Shown here in pieces: positions 44,113 to 54,265 of a stretch of DNA of 64,000 bases. Each line of letters starts with the position of its first letter. Position 1 is the stretch's first letter. Where the stretch lies: NCBI GenBank assembly GCA_012845835.1, contig JABAKD010000025.1:30541761-30605760 (forward strand). The letters run 5' to 3'. Made by a program: the position numbers and the translations under genes. A model generated the notes under the pieces. The model ran no database searches. It was not told the DNA's origin and worked only from the letters and a program-made list of their open reading frames with translations. This DNA is from Undaria pinnatifida (Eukaryota > Sar > Phaeophyceae > Laminariales > Alariaceae).

Positions 44113-44785
44113 TGTTACGGAATTAGTGGGGTATTACTCCGTTTGACTAATTGCAAAAGGTTAACCCAATCATCTACCCAACCTAGGTCTTAAAACACCC
44201 AAGCCCCCTGTAACCGCGGGATAGGTAGGCCGGATATACGTCTTTTACGTGATGTGTCTTTCTTGGGTGGCAAGCGGTATAGCCGTTTTTTCCAGGCGAG
44301 TAGCACCAGTATGGACCTGGCACATCGTAGGCTGACTTCGGATTTCACTTTTATATCTTTCCGGTGGAGGCATGAATTGCGTCAGCTGTGATATATGCGT
44401 ATACCACCTGTGGTTTGTGTTTTTTCACTGGGGTATTCCTCAGCTCCAGAGTGACTGGAGCCTGTCCTGTGACCACGGGCTTGATTATGCGAGTTAATGT
44501 GAGATAAACAACAACGGACGGACGTCTCAATATCCAAGCGGTTTCATTTTCCTGGGCATACTGGGGAGAGTAATTTTCAAGTTCGACATGGGAAAAATCG
44601 TCAACGTTTATTGTTGGTGGATGGTGGGATTCGATTCGAACCCACGACCCCAAAACCCGTGGTCCTGCCGATGACGCCACTTTTGTCAAGGAATTCTAGA
44701 GGGTATTTGTCCGTTTGACCACTTGCAATGCAAGAGGTGAACAAATCGCCTACCTAATCCAAGCCTTGATAATTAACAAATAACA
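44113..44785 (-). mobile_element. TRIM element, copy 2
   Basis: LTRs at 44113-44197 and 44694-44785, both TG...CA. The minus-strand primer-site-like TGGCGTCATCGGCAG (44665-44679) lies just inside the 5' LTR, and a GGGGGCTTGGG purine tract sits next to the 3' LTR. ACAG flanks both sides as a 4-bp target duplication. The interior (496 bp) is longer than in copy 1 and holds the same tRNA-T-arm-like TCGAACCCACGACCCC motif, and it encodes nothing. Confidence 0.75.
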
Positions 44786-45699
44786 ACAGGTACAGGTACA
44801 GGTACAGGTAGAGGTCCGACATTGTTACCCCCTGCGTACAACGGGTGTGCGCCTATGTTGTGTTTTAGAACACCGTTATGTCAGATCGAGTTTCCCTCTC
44901 GAGAGCTAAATGACCGCTCAGCTTCCTACAAAGCATGGCAGACCTGCTGTATATGCATACCCCACTCCCCTGCGGGCAGGTGCCCTCGTTCGCTAGCCCT
45001 CCGCGGGGGCAAAAAGACCGGTCATCCACTCACGTAGAGCCATTACCTTGCGAATCCAGAAAGCAGTCCCAATCGAAGCACGTCTTCAGCTGCCGCCGTC
45101 GCCCAGCTTTCCCCCCCCCTCCCGAAACCTGGCCTCGGGAGGAACACATCGAACTCGTCGGTTCTAGAATCACGCTGCGGCAATGGCACGCTCACGTTCG
45201 TTGGGGAGTTTTTCATTGGAGGAGACGTCCGAAGAGAATACATACAATTATTGGATATCGCCGAATCCCAGGCGTTGATTGAAAGGAACTGTGATTTTTC
45301 GACGATCAACAAATCCCGTGGCCAAAGCATATCACGAGCAACATTTTGTGTAAAAGTAACACAAGTACAGCTAAGGAAATAACGTCTTTGCGAACGTGCA
45401 CGCTGGAGGCGTGAGTGGTCATGATTTTGTTTGAGTGGTCATGATATTGTGCTCCTGAGTACTACGGTGGTGCGTGGCGACGGGAGAGCCCCGGCGATCC
45501 CTGTTACGAAGTCAGTGAGCGTCAATTGGCGGACTTGCGAGTATACATTTTGTTGGTAATACAGCACTACCCGCAGGCCCACGTAGTCACGTGACCACGT
45601 GGGTCAGTTGTTAGTGCAATGCATCCAACACTCTCGTGGTCCGCGCGCCTTATTAATACTTGCAGAACTCAGCTTGTCCGATTATCTTGTCGTCGTTGC

Positions 45700-45851
45700 T
45701 GCTTTCTTCGCTGCAGTTTTTGTGATGTTGACGCGGTGCGATTACACGTTCCCTCGAATAAGGAATGCAACAATAAATGTTCGAAACCCTTTTTCCTTGA
45801 GAACAGAGGAAGACTTCGATACAAACGGGGCAACTGGTTGCTCGTCAGGGT
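45700..45851 (+). CDS. Possible coding exon, unassigned
   Basis: Bounded by acceptor-like TTCGCTGCAG (45716) and donor-like CAGG|GTAAG. Two frames are open across it, so the correct one is unclear. It lies 0.3 kb upstream of the duplicated protease exon and might belong to a second gene copy. Weak. Confidence 0.2.
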
Positions 45852-46162
45852 AAGAAACTCACGAAGTACATAGTTGGTCCGTAAATTGGTTGAGATCTCC
45901 GTGGTCGTAAGCTTGATGAATGCTCCGGTAACGTTGCCGTTGATTTAGCGCGTCTCCCCCGCTTTTGGTCTATACGGAGGGAATGCAATCAATCGCTTTT
46001 GTGTATACAAGATAGTATCGCTCGTCAATAGCGTTCACAGACACCTCGAGGGAAATCTAAACCCGATGTTGCACGCCTCCATCTCTTTTCACCTGGTTTG
46101 TGCGAAAAAGTAATGATAAACCGAGGTTCTTATGGGTTATTATTCGCCGTACGTCATCGAAG

Positions 46163-46231
46163 ATTGTGTTGTTGTCAAAGATGGCCGCGGCTACTCTAGA
46201 AGACATTGGCTACATCGTCGACTCAAGCGCG
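46163..46231 (+). pseudogene. Duplicate of protease exon 8
   Basis: This 69-bp segment encodes VLLSKMAAATLEDIGYIVDS, closely matching exon 8 (MYLSKVTAATLDDMDYIVDP). It has the same length and the same borders (AG before, GTGAAG after). No HEMGH exon or third-ligand exon is found nearby, so it is probably a remnant of a partial tandem duplication. It could also be an alternative terminal exon of the same gene. Confidence 0.6.
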
Positions 46232-46519
46232 GTGAAGTTTGAGATTGGGTACGAGATCAAGCCAAAGTGTGCAGGCTTCCAACATACGCCTCACTCATTG
46301 GGGCTGGCCTTGCTCGCCCAAACATTATATGTGCAACATTTGCGTGCAATGTAGTGACAAGCGGAATAGGCCCAGGTCAATGCACCGGGCCTTATCGAGG
46401 TTAGAGCTCTCCATAGGTATACATGCACTGTGGTTGTGGGATTGCTGTTTGCTCTGTTTTCAGTTGGACGCACTCTGCTTTAAACGGGATTGGGGTATGT
46501 GAGACGGACTACTTTCACA

Positions 46520-46762
46520 GAAGGCTCTCAGATTTTGTCTCTCTCAGAAACGGGTTTTATCGTTTCCGCGTACAGATTGGTGACCATCACCCTGTTGACC
46601 CTGGTACAACAAGCTACACTGTGGTTCCAAGGAGAGTCGCCGACCTATATTCTTAACGAGGACACACACCCAATAATACGCGCGATAGGAGTAGCACACA
46701 CAGCTTCCGAAGATGAGTTCGACGAATTCTTCGAGCTCACAGGTGGAGTGCATTTTTAGTTT
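46520..46762 (+). repeat. Element E, terminal segment only
   Basis: All landmarks from TTTTGTCTCTCTC to CTCACAGGTGGAGTG are present. One frame happens to stay open throughout (89 codons, 46490-46759), but its equivalents in other copies are broken by stops. Confidence 0.7.
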
Positions 46763-47306
46763 TAAAATGTACTTGTATGTCATGAATGAAGAACGTATGA
46801 TCTACTTGTAGAACATCTAGGCCCCCACTTTTTTTGTTTTCATTCCGTGGACCCGACCTTGTGTTTCGCCTTTAAACGGCGGCAAACTGAACCTATCTCT
46901 GGTGCACCCGAGTCCCGTGAGTTGGTTTTCGAAACGGCAAGTAAATGTACCTGGTGGCAGTCAGTCTATACACCCAAAACGGTCCATTATAGACCGATTT
47001 TGTCCGATATTTGATTTTTAGATCTGTCTTCGCTGTGTATGATTGCTTGTGTGCTTGATTTTAGCTTGGGTATGTGTGGCTTTTTCAGGGGAACGCATTA
47101 TAAAAGCCGGGATGGGAACGGAGCGTCAAGTATGTGTGCTCGCGCCACTGCTGTTCAACATGTTTTCACGATGGTACTGCGCGTGGCCGAGAAATGTTGC
47201 CTTGATGATGCGGCCATGATGGACAAGACTCATCGTAAATAATCAAGACATGCTAAAAGACAAGCCTCATTCATGATAATTCATGATGATGATGAGATGA
47301 TGACAT
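46763..47306. other. Intergenic DNA, no gene supported
   Basis: A 67-codon plus frame (47039-47242) has no domain. No repeat is visible. Confidence 0.3.
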
Positions 47307-47558
47307 GCTACCACGGAACGCACGGTAGAGGTACATACACCATTTTTTTCTGAGTCAGGCTGCTGTTCCATTTGATTATACCCTAAAACCTATTTTGAAA
47401 TGAACGGAAAAGCCAACCCGATCGCCTATCCCATCGCCTAGGTATTCAAAGCAAAAAATCCGCAAACAAAAAAGGAAGGAATTACGACGATTTTGGGTTA
47501 AAGAAAAAAAAAAAAGTAGCCAAGCAGTGCAACCTCTACATCGCATCACGCGCCACAA
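47307..47558. mobile_element. TIR element abutting the non-LTR fragment
   Basis: Left motif GCACGGTAGAGGTAC and right motif GTGCAACCTCTACATCGCAT belong to the family at 25274 and 29807. The interior contains the family words AACCTATTTTGAAATGAACG-like and CCTAGG. It stops just before the reverse-transcriptase fragment. Confidence 0.4.
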
Positions 47559-47568
47559 CATATCGTAG

Positions 47569-47724
47569 CTCCAACGAAAGAAGCAGACGGGCGAGAATAA
47601 GGAAAAACCAGGAGAGAGCAAGGTCACCCGGCGGGGGGGGGTGCAGGAGGAGTTCGAGAAGGCGCAGGGATTGTGGGGCATGCTGTACGCTGACGACGCG
47701 GGCATCATATCACGATCACCACGA
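47569..47724 (+). pseudogene. Non-LTR reverse transcriptase, left fragment
   Basis: Open frame ending GLWGMLYADDAGIISRSPR. YADD is the catalytic motif of reverse transcriptase in a widespread LINE-like family (compare LYADDAGVVSRSP). The frame is cut at 47724 by the gypsy-like element and resumes at 54270 with LERMMTAIVIVC. Everything upstream of this motif is lost, so only the palm end remains. Confidence 0.8.
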
Positions 47725-47993
47725 CGTAAGAGTATAGGCCGGGGACACAGAGTGTCCCCTGCAGGTCTGCCTATTGAGCAGGTCCTCCGAGGGTACTCAT
47801 TTTCTTAGCCTTAGGAGAGGCGTAGCTTTATTAGATTCCACCAGAGCCCCGGACGACTATTGGGAACGGAGGCACGTGCTTCGAATGCATTTGCTGGCTA
47901 TCCCGAATAGACAACGCCAACCTTATCATACGAAAACCGGACAAACTATCTCAATTCAAATAATTACAGGCGTTTAGAGGGCGTACCTCAACA
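47725..47993 (-). repeat. 3' LTR of the gypsy-like element
   Basis: 269 bp, plus reading CGTAAGAG to CTCAACA. The first T of the TG end is mutated to C. It is homologous to 53998-54265 and 1520-1789. Confidence 0.85.
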
Positions 47994-48309
47994 CTAGCCC
48001 ACCCTGATGAGCCGCACATGCAGAAATATACGAGATTCGGAGAAACTCCGGTTCTACGAACTAGGCCTTGAGTCGATGATGCGGCTCCTCAAAATCCACC
48101 CCCATACCTCTATCTATAGTCCTGTCTACGGGACCTGGAACACGCTAAGAAAAGCAGTTGAAGTCACGTAGACCCTACAGTCACGCAAACCACCCATCAA
48201 AAACCTGTCGCATACCGCCGGTGTGGCGGGGGGGGGGGGGTGCAGAAAAGGGTCTTCGGTAAACCAACCACAGAAAAGGTACTTTGGCGAGGCGAGCCTT
48301 CGTCGATAT

Positions 48310-48872
48310 GAAGGGGAACAACGGCGAAAAATACAAGGGAGACGTCATACCCAGAACCTCCCATGGACCATTTGCATGACGGGAGATTAGACGAGGAAAC
48401 GACAAATACCTGGAATGGAAGGTGGTTTCAATTACAGCCCTGCGATGGGGGCAAGTGTTTAGCCGAAAAAAAGTAGAACAAATACAACACACAAACCAAG
48501 AAAAAAAAAAAATGCCACACAGGCGCGTACACAGCCCTGTACAACGTTACGCGCGAACAGGGTACCCTGATCGCCCCCCGGCTCTGGGTCGAGGAGGGCG
48601 TCGGCAGAGCGAATTTATACAACGACGAAAAAGCGACAGCCCTGTACCTGAACCCTGGCCCAACACTGAGCAGGGAGTTCGGCATGACGAAGCGCCAAAA
48701 CGCTGGTAAGAACCGCCCCAAACCTAGACCAAGACTCCCAAAAGGTAGCAAACAACCCAAAGACAAAAACTCAAACCTCCTAAGCAAGAAAAAAAAATGG
48801 ACAACTATCGAGGAGCGGCGGTGGCTTCAAAGTCAACTGGGCGCGGTTGCGCTCGAAGATTCATTTACGTGA
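48310..48872 (+). pseudogene. Antisense reading frame in the gypsy element
   Basis: Runs opposite to pol, between the pol stop (48833) and the 3' LTR. The last part is open for 131 codons (48477-48869, TGA at 48870), with protein-like GAYTALYNVTREQG, LWVEEGVGRANLY and a Lys-rich C-terminal half (KNRPKPRPRLPKG, SKKKKW). Earlier pieces in two other frames (VDMKGNNGEKYKGDV, then LDEETTNTWNGRWFQLQ) suggest two frameshifts. I do not recognise the family. It overlaps the pol end by about 40 bp. Confidence 0.45.
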
Positions 48873-49090
48873 CGTCGTACCCCCCGAGGAAACGCGCTGG
48901 CGATGTGAACTTGCAGGCACCAAGAGCCTCGTACGGCTCCCGTCGAAGTCGAGTAGCGTGCCAGGGGAAGGGGAAGTTTAATCGGTCCAGGGTCGTCCAG
49001 AAAGCGGGCCAGGTACACCTTGTGCCCGGTTTTGCTCGCGCTGATTTTTCCAAGCCAATATAACCCATCGTCTCCCTTGTACCAAACGTG
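48833..49090 (-). pseudogene. C-terminal segment of pol
   Basis: Encodes VWYKGDDGLYWLGK, VYLARFLDDPGPIKL and a tail ending SSSATAPS before TGA. It looks like a small beta-barrel (SH3/Tudor-like) integrase tail. It is in the third frame relative to the integrase core, so at least one frameshift lies upstream. The ~700 bp between it and the integrase core have only mixed short frames. Confidence 0.5.
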
Positions 49091-49767
49091 GGCTCCCTTA
49101 GGAAGTGCCGTGTCGTGGTAGCAACGGAGCCAATCGACGCGGGGAGCACAAGCGTAGCCCGGCGCCAGGAAACCTTCCCCGCTGTTGCGGGAGAGCTCTC
49201 GCTGTGCCGCTCCGATCCACGTTCGGCGGTAGATGCGGTTGGTTTGGCAATTCTAGTCCGGTGTGCCGGCCCAATAACGCAAGACGTGGGGGCGGGAGAG
49301 ATGGAAGTCCATTTCCCGCTCCTAGGAAGGTTCAGAGAGTCCCGTCCAATGTGTGTTGTATAGTACCGCGGTGACCCCACCTCGCCTCCGTACCGACTGA
49401 TGGCCGGTGATTCGCTCCACCTCCAGCCGTTGGAGGGGGGTCGAAACGTCAACTTGAGTGACGTGGTACGGCGGGGACTTCTTGGAAAAGTTGTTACGCA
49501 CGTACTGCGTCAGCCCCGACGGTAGGTATCTGGGCATGTCCCCGCTGTCGTGGGGGTTGGCGCAGGGTCTGCAGCGTTCCATGACCACACGCTGACGAGC
49601 GTCCGAACCGGGCAGATCAGAAGGGAGATCCAAACAGAGGAGGTTGCTCGCAAGCGGCGAGCCGTCCGGTGTCTCGGCGGCGGAGAAGGGACCGACTGCT
49701 AGCATTTGTACGGTCCCGTCCAGTTAAGCACAAGGGAACTTGGGCACCCTGGCGTCCGTGTTTGCCT

Positions 49768-50966
49768 TCACAACCTGGCGGATGGTGGAGGCGGAGTTGC
49801 ACACCTATGCCCAACCACCCACAACGAAATTAGCAGCGTCTCGGCGAGGGCGGAGTTTCTGAGGTTAACACGAGAAACGATGAGGGCGTGGTGTGCGCGG
49901 ACAATGTCGTTCGCGCGTTTTTGCCGGTCGGTGGTCAAGTTGCAATAGGCCTGGTTGTCACAGGCTAGACTCTGGTGTCCCACGACACCGGTGCGGTCGA
50001 AAACCGTCAGGGGGAGACGTGGGAGTCTGCCCATGTGGACCTCGTTGGGTGCCTGGCCTGTCGCCGCGCTGACGAAATTACTGTAAGCGAATTCAGCGTG
50101 AGGAAGATGCAAGTCCCAATCGTCTCGTCGCTCGTTGGCGACCATAGCCAGCATGTGGGCCATAATGTGGTTCACCCGCTCAACGCCCCCGTCACAGTTG
50201 GGACGATAGGAGCTGTACCAAGCTTGTGCACACCCAACAGCTGGTATACAGCTTGTGAAAACCTGGAGCAGAACTGCAGGCCGTTGCCCGAAAGTATGGT
50301 GCGCAGGCACCCCCTCAAGGGGATGTATTGGTTTACCAGGATATTGGCTGTATCCTCCTCGGTGAACTCAGCGGCAGTGACGGAGAACATGTCTGCCCGA
50401 CGACTGAAGCGATCGGTGAACAGCAGGATGTAGGTGTTGCCTCGTGGTGTGACCGGAAGGGGGCCGAAGTAGTCAACACTGATGGCGACACCTAGACCTT
50501 CCGGTAGAGGCATTGTGATGATGGGCCAGCGGACAGTCAGCCGTGGGGTTTTCCGCGCTTGGCACTCCAAGCAGTGGCGAAGCCACCACCGGGTGCACAC
50601 ATTCATGCCAATCCACCAATAAAACCGCTCGAGCATGCGCAACGTGCGTGTGGTGCCAAGGTGACACGCGGCCGTCGGATGACAAGCTTGCACGATCCAA
50701 GGGCGCATGAGCAGGGGGACGTAGATGAGAACCGGATCGTCGTTTAGCAAGCAGGCAGCTCGCTCCACAGAGTTGGGTTTGTCAGGCCTGGTTGGCGGCA
50801 GTGTCGGGTTACGGAGGATTAGGACGATGTCGTCGTCGGTTGTATGTAGTGAACCCTTACCCACCAGCTCCTGGGTGTCTGAGAAGGGGGGACGCTTGTG
50901 CGAGGGGTAGCACGCCAAAACGTCGGGCGACAGGGTCGACGACCGGCCGATAGATATGTAACGCAT
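49768..50966 (-). pseudogene. Integrase (zinc-binding and core), frameshifted
   Basis: The H-H-C-C zinc finger is visible as HPTAACH and CLECQ. The core begins with ISVDYFGPLP, which carries the first catalytic Asp. The second Asp is replaced: LSGNGLQF where family members have a D-N/R-G motif. The Glu is in GGVERVNH. The frame shifts near 50180-50300, where 50172-50966 overlaps 49768-50310. The upstream piece is in frame with the reverse transcriptase. Confidence 0.85.
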
Positions 50967-51383
50967 CGTGGCGTGGCACGTCGGCTAAGTGTATTGCACT
51001 CGCTTCCAATCGGCATGCGAATAACGCGCGACGGAATCAGCGAACCGCAATTCAGCAGCGTCGTCGAGGGCATCCGGCCTTGTGGGTGCAGTCGGCGTGT
51101 CACCAGGAGAAGGCGTGAGCTGTAGGAGAGGATTTCCCATAGGCTCTGCGTGGTCGTGGTCGGACGGAAGTGGCACCGACCAGCGGGTCGGCAAGAGTAG
51201 GGGTCGCGGCGGCGGGCGGAGCCGACCGCGGCCGTCAGACTCGCGGCGGGGTTGTAACTCGTGTGGAAGATGGCCGAGGGGCCCCGCCAGGCCCGAAGCC
51301 ATAGTCGACAGCAGGGGGTGCCTTATGAGCTGCTGTTGCTGAACGCCGGCGCGTCCGAGCAGAGAGGCGGTTTGAAGAATGCG

Positions 51384-52319
51384 TCATCGTCTGGGGCTCC
51401 GGAGAGCCAGGTGAAGTAAAGACGGACGCGGTCGTGCCCGTGGGCTCGACTGAGAGCCAGGTGAAGTAGAGACGGACGCGGTCGTGCCCGTGGGCTCCAT
51501 TGGGTCAGTCCCTTGTACCGAGCTCCGGGAAGGAATCGGTTGGACCACTGATGTCGCGGCAGCCGGGGCTTCTGCGGAGTCCTCGTTGGCCACGGTGGGT
51601 ACAGGAAAAACCGAATCGAAATCGTAGTCGGCTAAACGTGAGCCCCCCCCCCGGCCGGGAGAGCTATCGACGGTGGCGGTGGATGCAGAAACACGAGCGA
51701 CAAATCTCCTGGAATTAGTAGGAAGGTCGTCAAGCCTCATACGTGGCCTGTGTGTGCGGAAATCGCAAAAGCCGGCAAGGGTGAGAGGAAGCCCACCCAA
51801 GGCATTATTTTCGGCGCGGGGCATTAGCCGACCCAAGCTGACACCCGGAATGGGAGAGGAAGGAGTGTAAAGCCCGCAAGCCCTTATCAAGTGTATGCCA
51901 CCATTCTCAACAGGGGTGAGACTCGTCGAACCATTGCGGTCATGTTCCGTGGCAGGATCCGGCAAGCGAGACAGGAAGTCGGCGTTGCCGTTCGCGCTTT
52001 CTTTTCGGTACTCGAGAGTGTAGTCGAATGCGGTGAGAAAGTCGAGCCATCTCTGGAGTCGGGCGTTGTGTTCCCCTACTTTGCCTATGCTTTCCAAAGC
52101 CTTGTGGTCTGAGAATTTACGGAACGTGGTGCCTCAAAGGTTGCCGCGGAGGCGCTTGAGAGCCCAGACGGTGCTTCCAGCTTCCAAATCAAGAGGAGTC
52201 CAATACCTTTCCGAGTCGAGCGTATTTCGACTGATGTATGCTATGGGTTTTATGGAGCCGTCCGTCTGCTCCTGTTCGAGAGCGGCGCCAAACCCGTCGA
52301 TGCAGGCGTCGCAATACAC
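51384..52319 (-). pseudogene. RNase H domain and linker
   Basis: Catalytic residues are seen in order: Asp in YCDACIDGFGAAL, Glu in LDLEAGSTVWALK, Asp in HNARLQ...NGNADFLSRLP. The frame is that of the reverse transcriptase. It is broken by stops at 52353 and 52134. A Pro/Ser-rich linker follows to the stop at 51384. A 61-bp duplicated block (GAGAGCCAGGTGAAGTA and GGACGCGGTCGTGCCCGTGG) lies at 51400-51500. Confidence 0.8.
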
Positions 52320-52352
52320 GTGAAACGGGCGTGAGCCGTCGGCGACGGCGTC

Positions 52353-53222
52353 CTAATCATGGAAAACGAGGACCGGCGGGGTCGTGAGCCCCGCCAAGAC
52401 TTCTCGCACCAACTTCTCCATAGCAGGCGTAAAGGCAAACTTAACCCCCTTCCGGAAGGAGCGCATTAATCGGGCGAAGCCTCTTGGGTAAGTTGAGAAA
52501 CATTTGAGGTAATAATTGATACCAACCATGAGTGCGCGCACCTGCTTGACGTCTGTGGGCACCGGCATATTAGTCAATGCCGACACCTTTTCCGCGTTTG
52601 GGCGTAAGCCTGCTGAGGAAATGGAGTGGCCCATAAATTTCGCATCGTTGGCACCCAATCGCGCCTTCGAGGGGGAAAGCTTGAAGTTATGCTTTGGAAG
52701 GCGTTCGAAGAGGGAGCGAATCGTCCGAACATGCGCTATCGGGTCGGAATCGAACACGACGACATCGTCGAGGTATGCTGCCACCTGTTTCAAGTAATTG
52801 GTCACCTCATTGATGACCTTGATGAACCACCCAGATAACGCCCTGCTGCCCTGAGGCATAACGAGCCACTAGTAGAGGTCTGTGGATGTGCAAAACGCTG
52901 TAAGGGGAACTGAGTCCTTCTGTGCCGTTATCTGGTGGAACGAGGGAACCAAGTCGAACAAGGAACACACCCGACCTGAGCCTCAGGGCTCCAGGACCTG
53001 GTCCACCCGGAGAATCGGCAGTTGGCTAAGTTTGCTAATTTGGTTGAGCTTCTTGTAGTTCACCGTGATGTTCACACCGACAGAATTCTTCCGGATGACC
53101 ACCAGTGGGCTCGAATACGGTGAAGTTGCGTCCACTTCTTTGGCCAGCATACGGTTTACGCGATGCGGCCGTGAAGTGACCAGAGCGCTACCCTCCGGAA
53201 GCAAGATTTCGAAGGGCATCAA
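52353..53222 (-). pseudogene. Reverse transcriptase of the gypsy-like element
   Basis: Ty3/gypsy-type palm and fingers: SPYSSPLVVIRKN, VDQVLE, SLFDLVPSFHQI, WLVMPQG and the catalytic AAYLDDVVVFDSD (YxDD). It continues to KFMGHSIS and YYLKCFS. In-frame stops interrupt at 52983 (TGA) and near 52870 (TAG, where family members have a Glu before WLVMPQG). Confidence 0.85.
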
Positions 53223-53311
53223 GGAGCAAGACCAAAATCCGTCTTCGAGGTGGAGAACACGCCAGGAAAGTCGCAGAGCACATCTCCCAGTTGCTCGATG
53301 TCCAGGGGGTC

Positions 53312-53851
53312 TCAGTCAGAGTCGTGTAAGTCGAAGGCGATCTCCCGCAGGTGCGGCGGGAGTCGGGCCCAGACGCCTAGAAGCGCCGAACGCTGGGTTG
53401 GGTTGAATCGTTCCATTAGCGCCGGCGAGGGCGACGGCAACGTTGGAGCTGCCACCTCTGTGTCAGGCGAGCGCGCGACCCCAGATACCTGACTGTCCGA
53501 AGTCTGGCCAGGTTGGTGCCCCGCATCGTGGGTGGTATGTTGCGAGGCACCCAGCGGATCGCGCAAAAGTCGGGCGCCGGTGACCCCGACGGGGTCGCCT
53601 GGCTCGAGGTCCGCGACAGCTGTTAAGGGAAGCACCTGTCGCCCTGAAGCAACAAAGCGTTTCTGCCCCGAACGAAAGTCCGACTGTGGCAGCATGTCGA
53701 CAAAGTAGTGTCTTGTGAGCGCAGGAGAGCCGTTAATGCGCACCAAGTTGACCGCGAGCAGTTGGGGCTCGTCCGACAAGGCGACACCTGTAGTGCCATC
53801 ATATATAGAGGAGGCGGAAAGCACCATTCGTAGCTGCGGGGTCGACGGCAT
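53312..53851 (-). pseudogene. pol N-terminal segment (pre-RT linker)
   Basis: Open for 179 codons. It ends RSALLGVWARLPPHLREIAF, the segment that leads to the GVFSTSKTDFGLAP region before reverse transcriptase. It is in a different frame from the reverse transcriptase (shift near 53220-53230). No protease D-S/T-G triad and no zinc-knuckle gag are present between it and the 5' LTR. Confidence 0.6.
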
Positions 53852-53997
53852 AAGCCGCTACGCCTGTTGTGTCGTGGTGGGACAACGTGAGCTCGCCGAA
53901 ACTCCGATTACCGAGGGAATGAGGAGGCAGGGCGCGGTACGAACAGGTGTTGAAGCACGTCCAGCTTTTTCTTTTCGTTCTGCCGACGACGCCATTT

Positions 53998-54265
53998 TGT
54001 AAGGGTGTAGGTCGGGGACACAGAGTGTCCCATGCAGGTCTGCCTATTGAGCAGGTACTCGGAGAATACTCACTTTCTTAGCCTTAGGAGAGGCGTAGCT
54101 ATATTAGAGTTCACCAGAGCCGCGGAAGAGTTCTGGGAACGGAGGCACGTGCCTCCGTTCGATTTCTTGATTATCCCGAATAGAAAACGCCAACCTTATC
54201 GTACGAAACCGGCCAAATTATCACAATTCAAAACGTTACATGCTTTTCGAGGCCCGACCTTGACA
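53998..54265 (-). repeat. 5' LTR of the gypsy-like element
   Basis: 268 bp, plus reading TGTAAGGG to CTTGACA, with canonical TG...CA ends. It is followed by the ACGA target duplication and the resumed non-LTR reading frame. Confidence 0.85.

Larger units (their letters stand above)
47725..54265 (-). mobile_element. Gypsy-like LTR retrotransposon, degenerate
   Basis: 6.54 kb on the minus strand. 5' LTR 53998-54265, 3' LTR 47725-47993, primer-site-like TGGCGTCGTCGGCAG at 53980-53994, and a pol region with reverse transcriptase, RNase H and integrase in Ty3/gypsy order. ACGA (47721-47724 and 54266-54269) is a 4-bp target duplication. The two LTRs are clearly diverged by eye and pol has several stops and frameshifts, so the insertion is old and cannot move by itself. 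No gag or protease is recognised. Confidence 0.9.

Noticed and set aside
46490-46759. 89-codon frame across the element E terminal segment
   Set aside because: It is open only in this copy. Other copies carry stops at several positions in the same frame.
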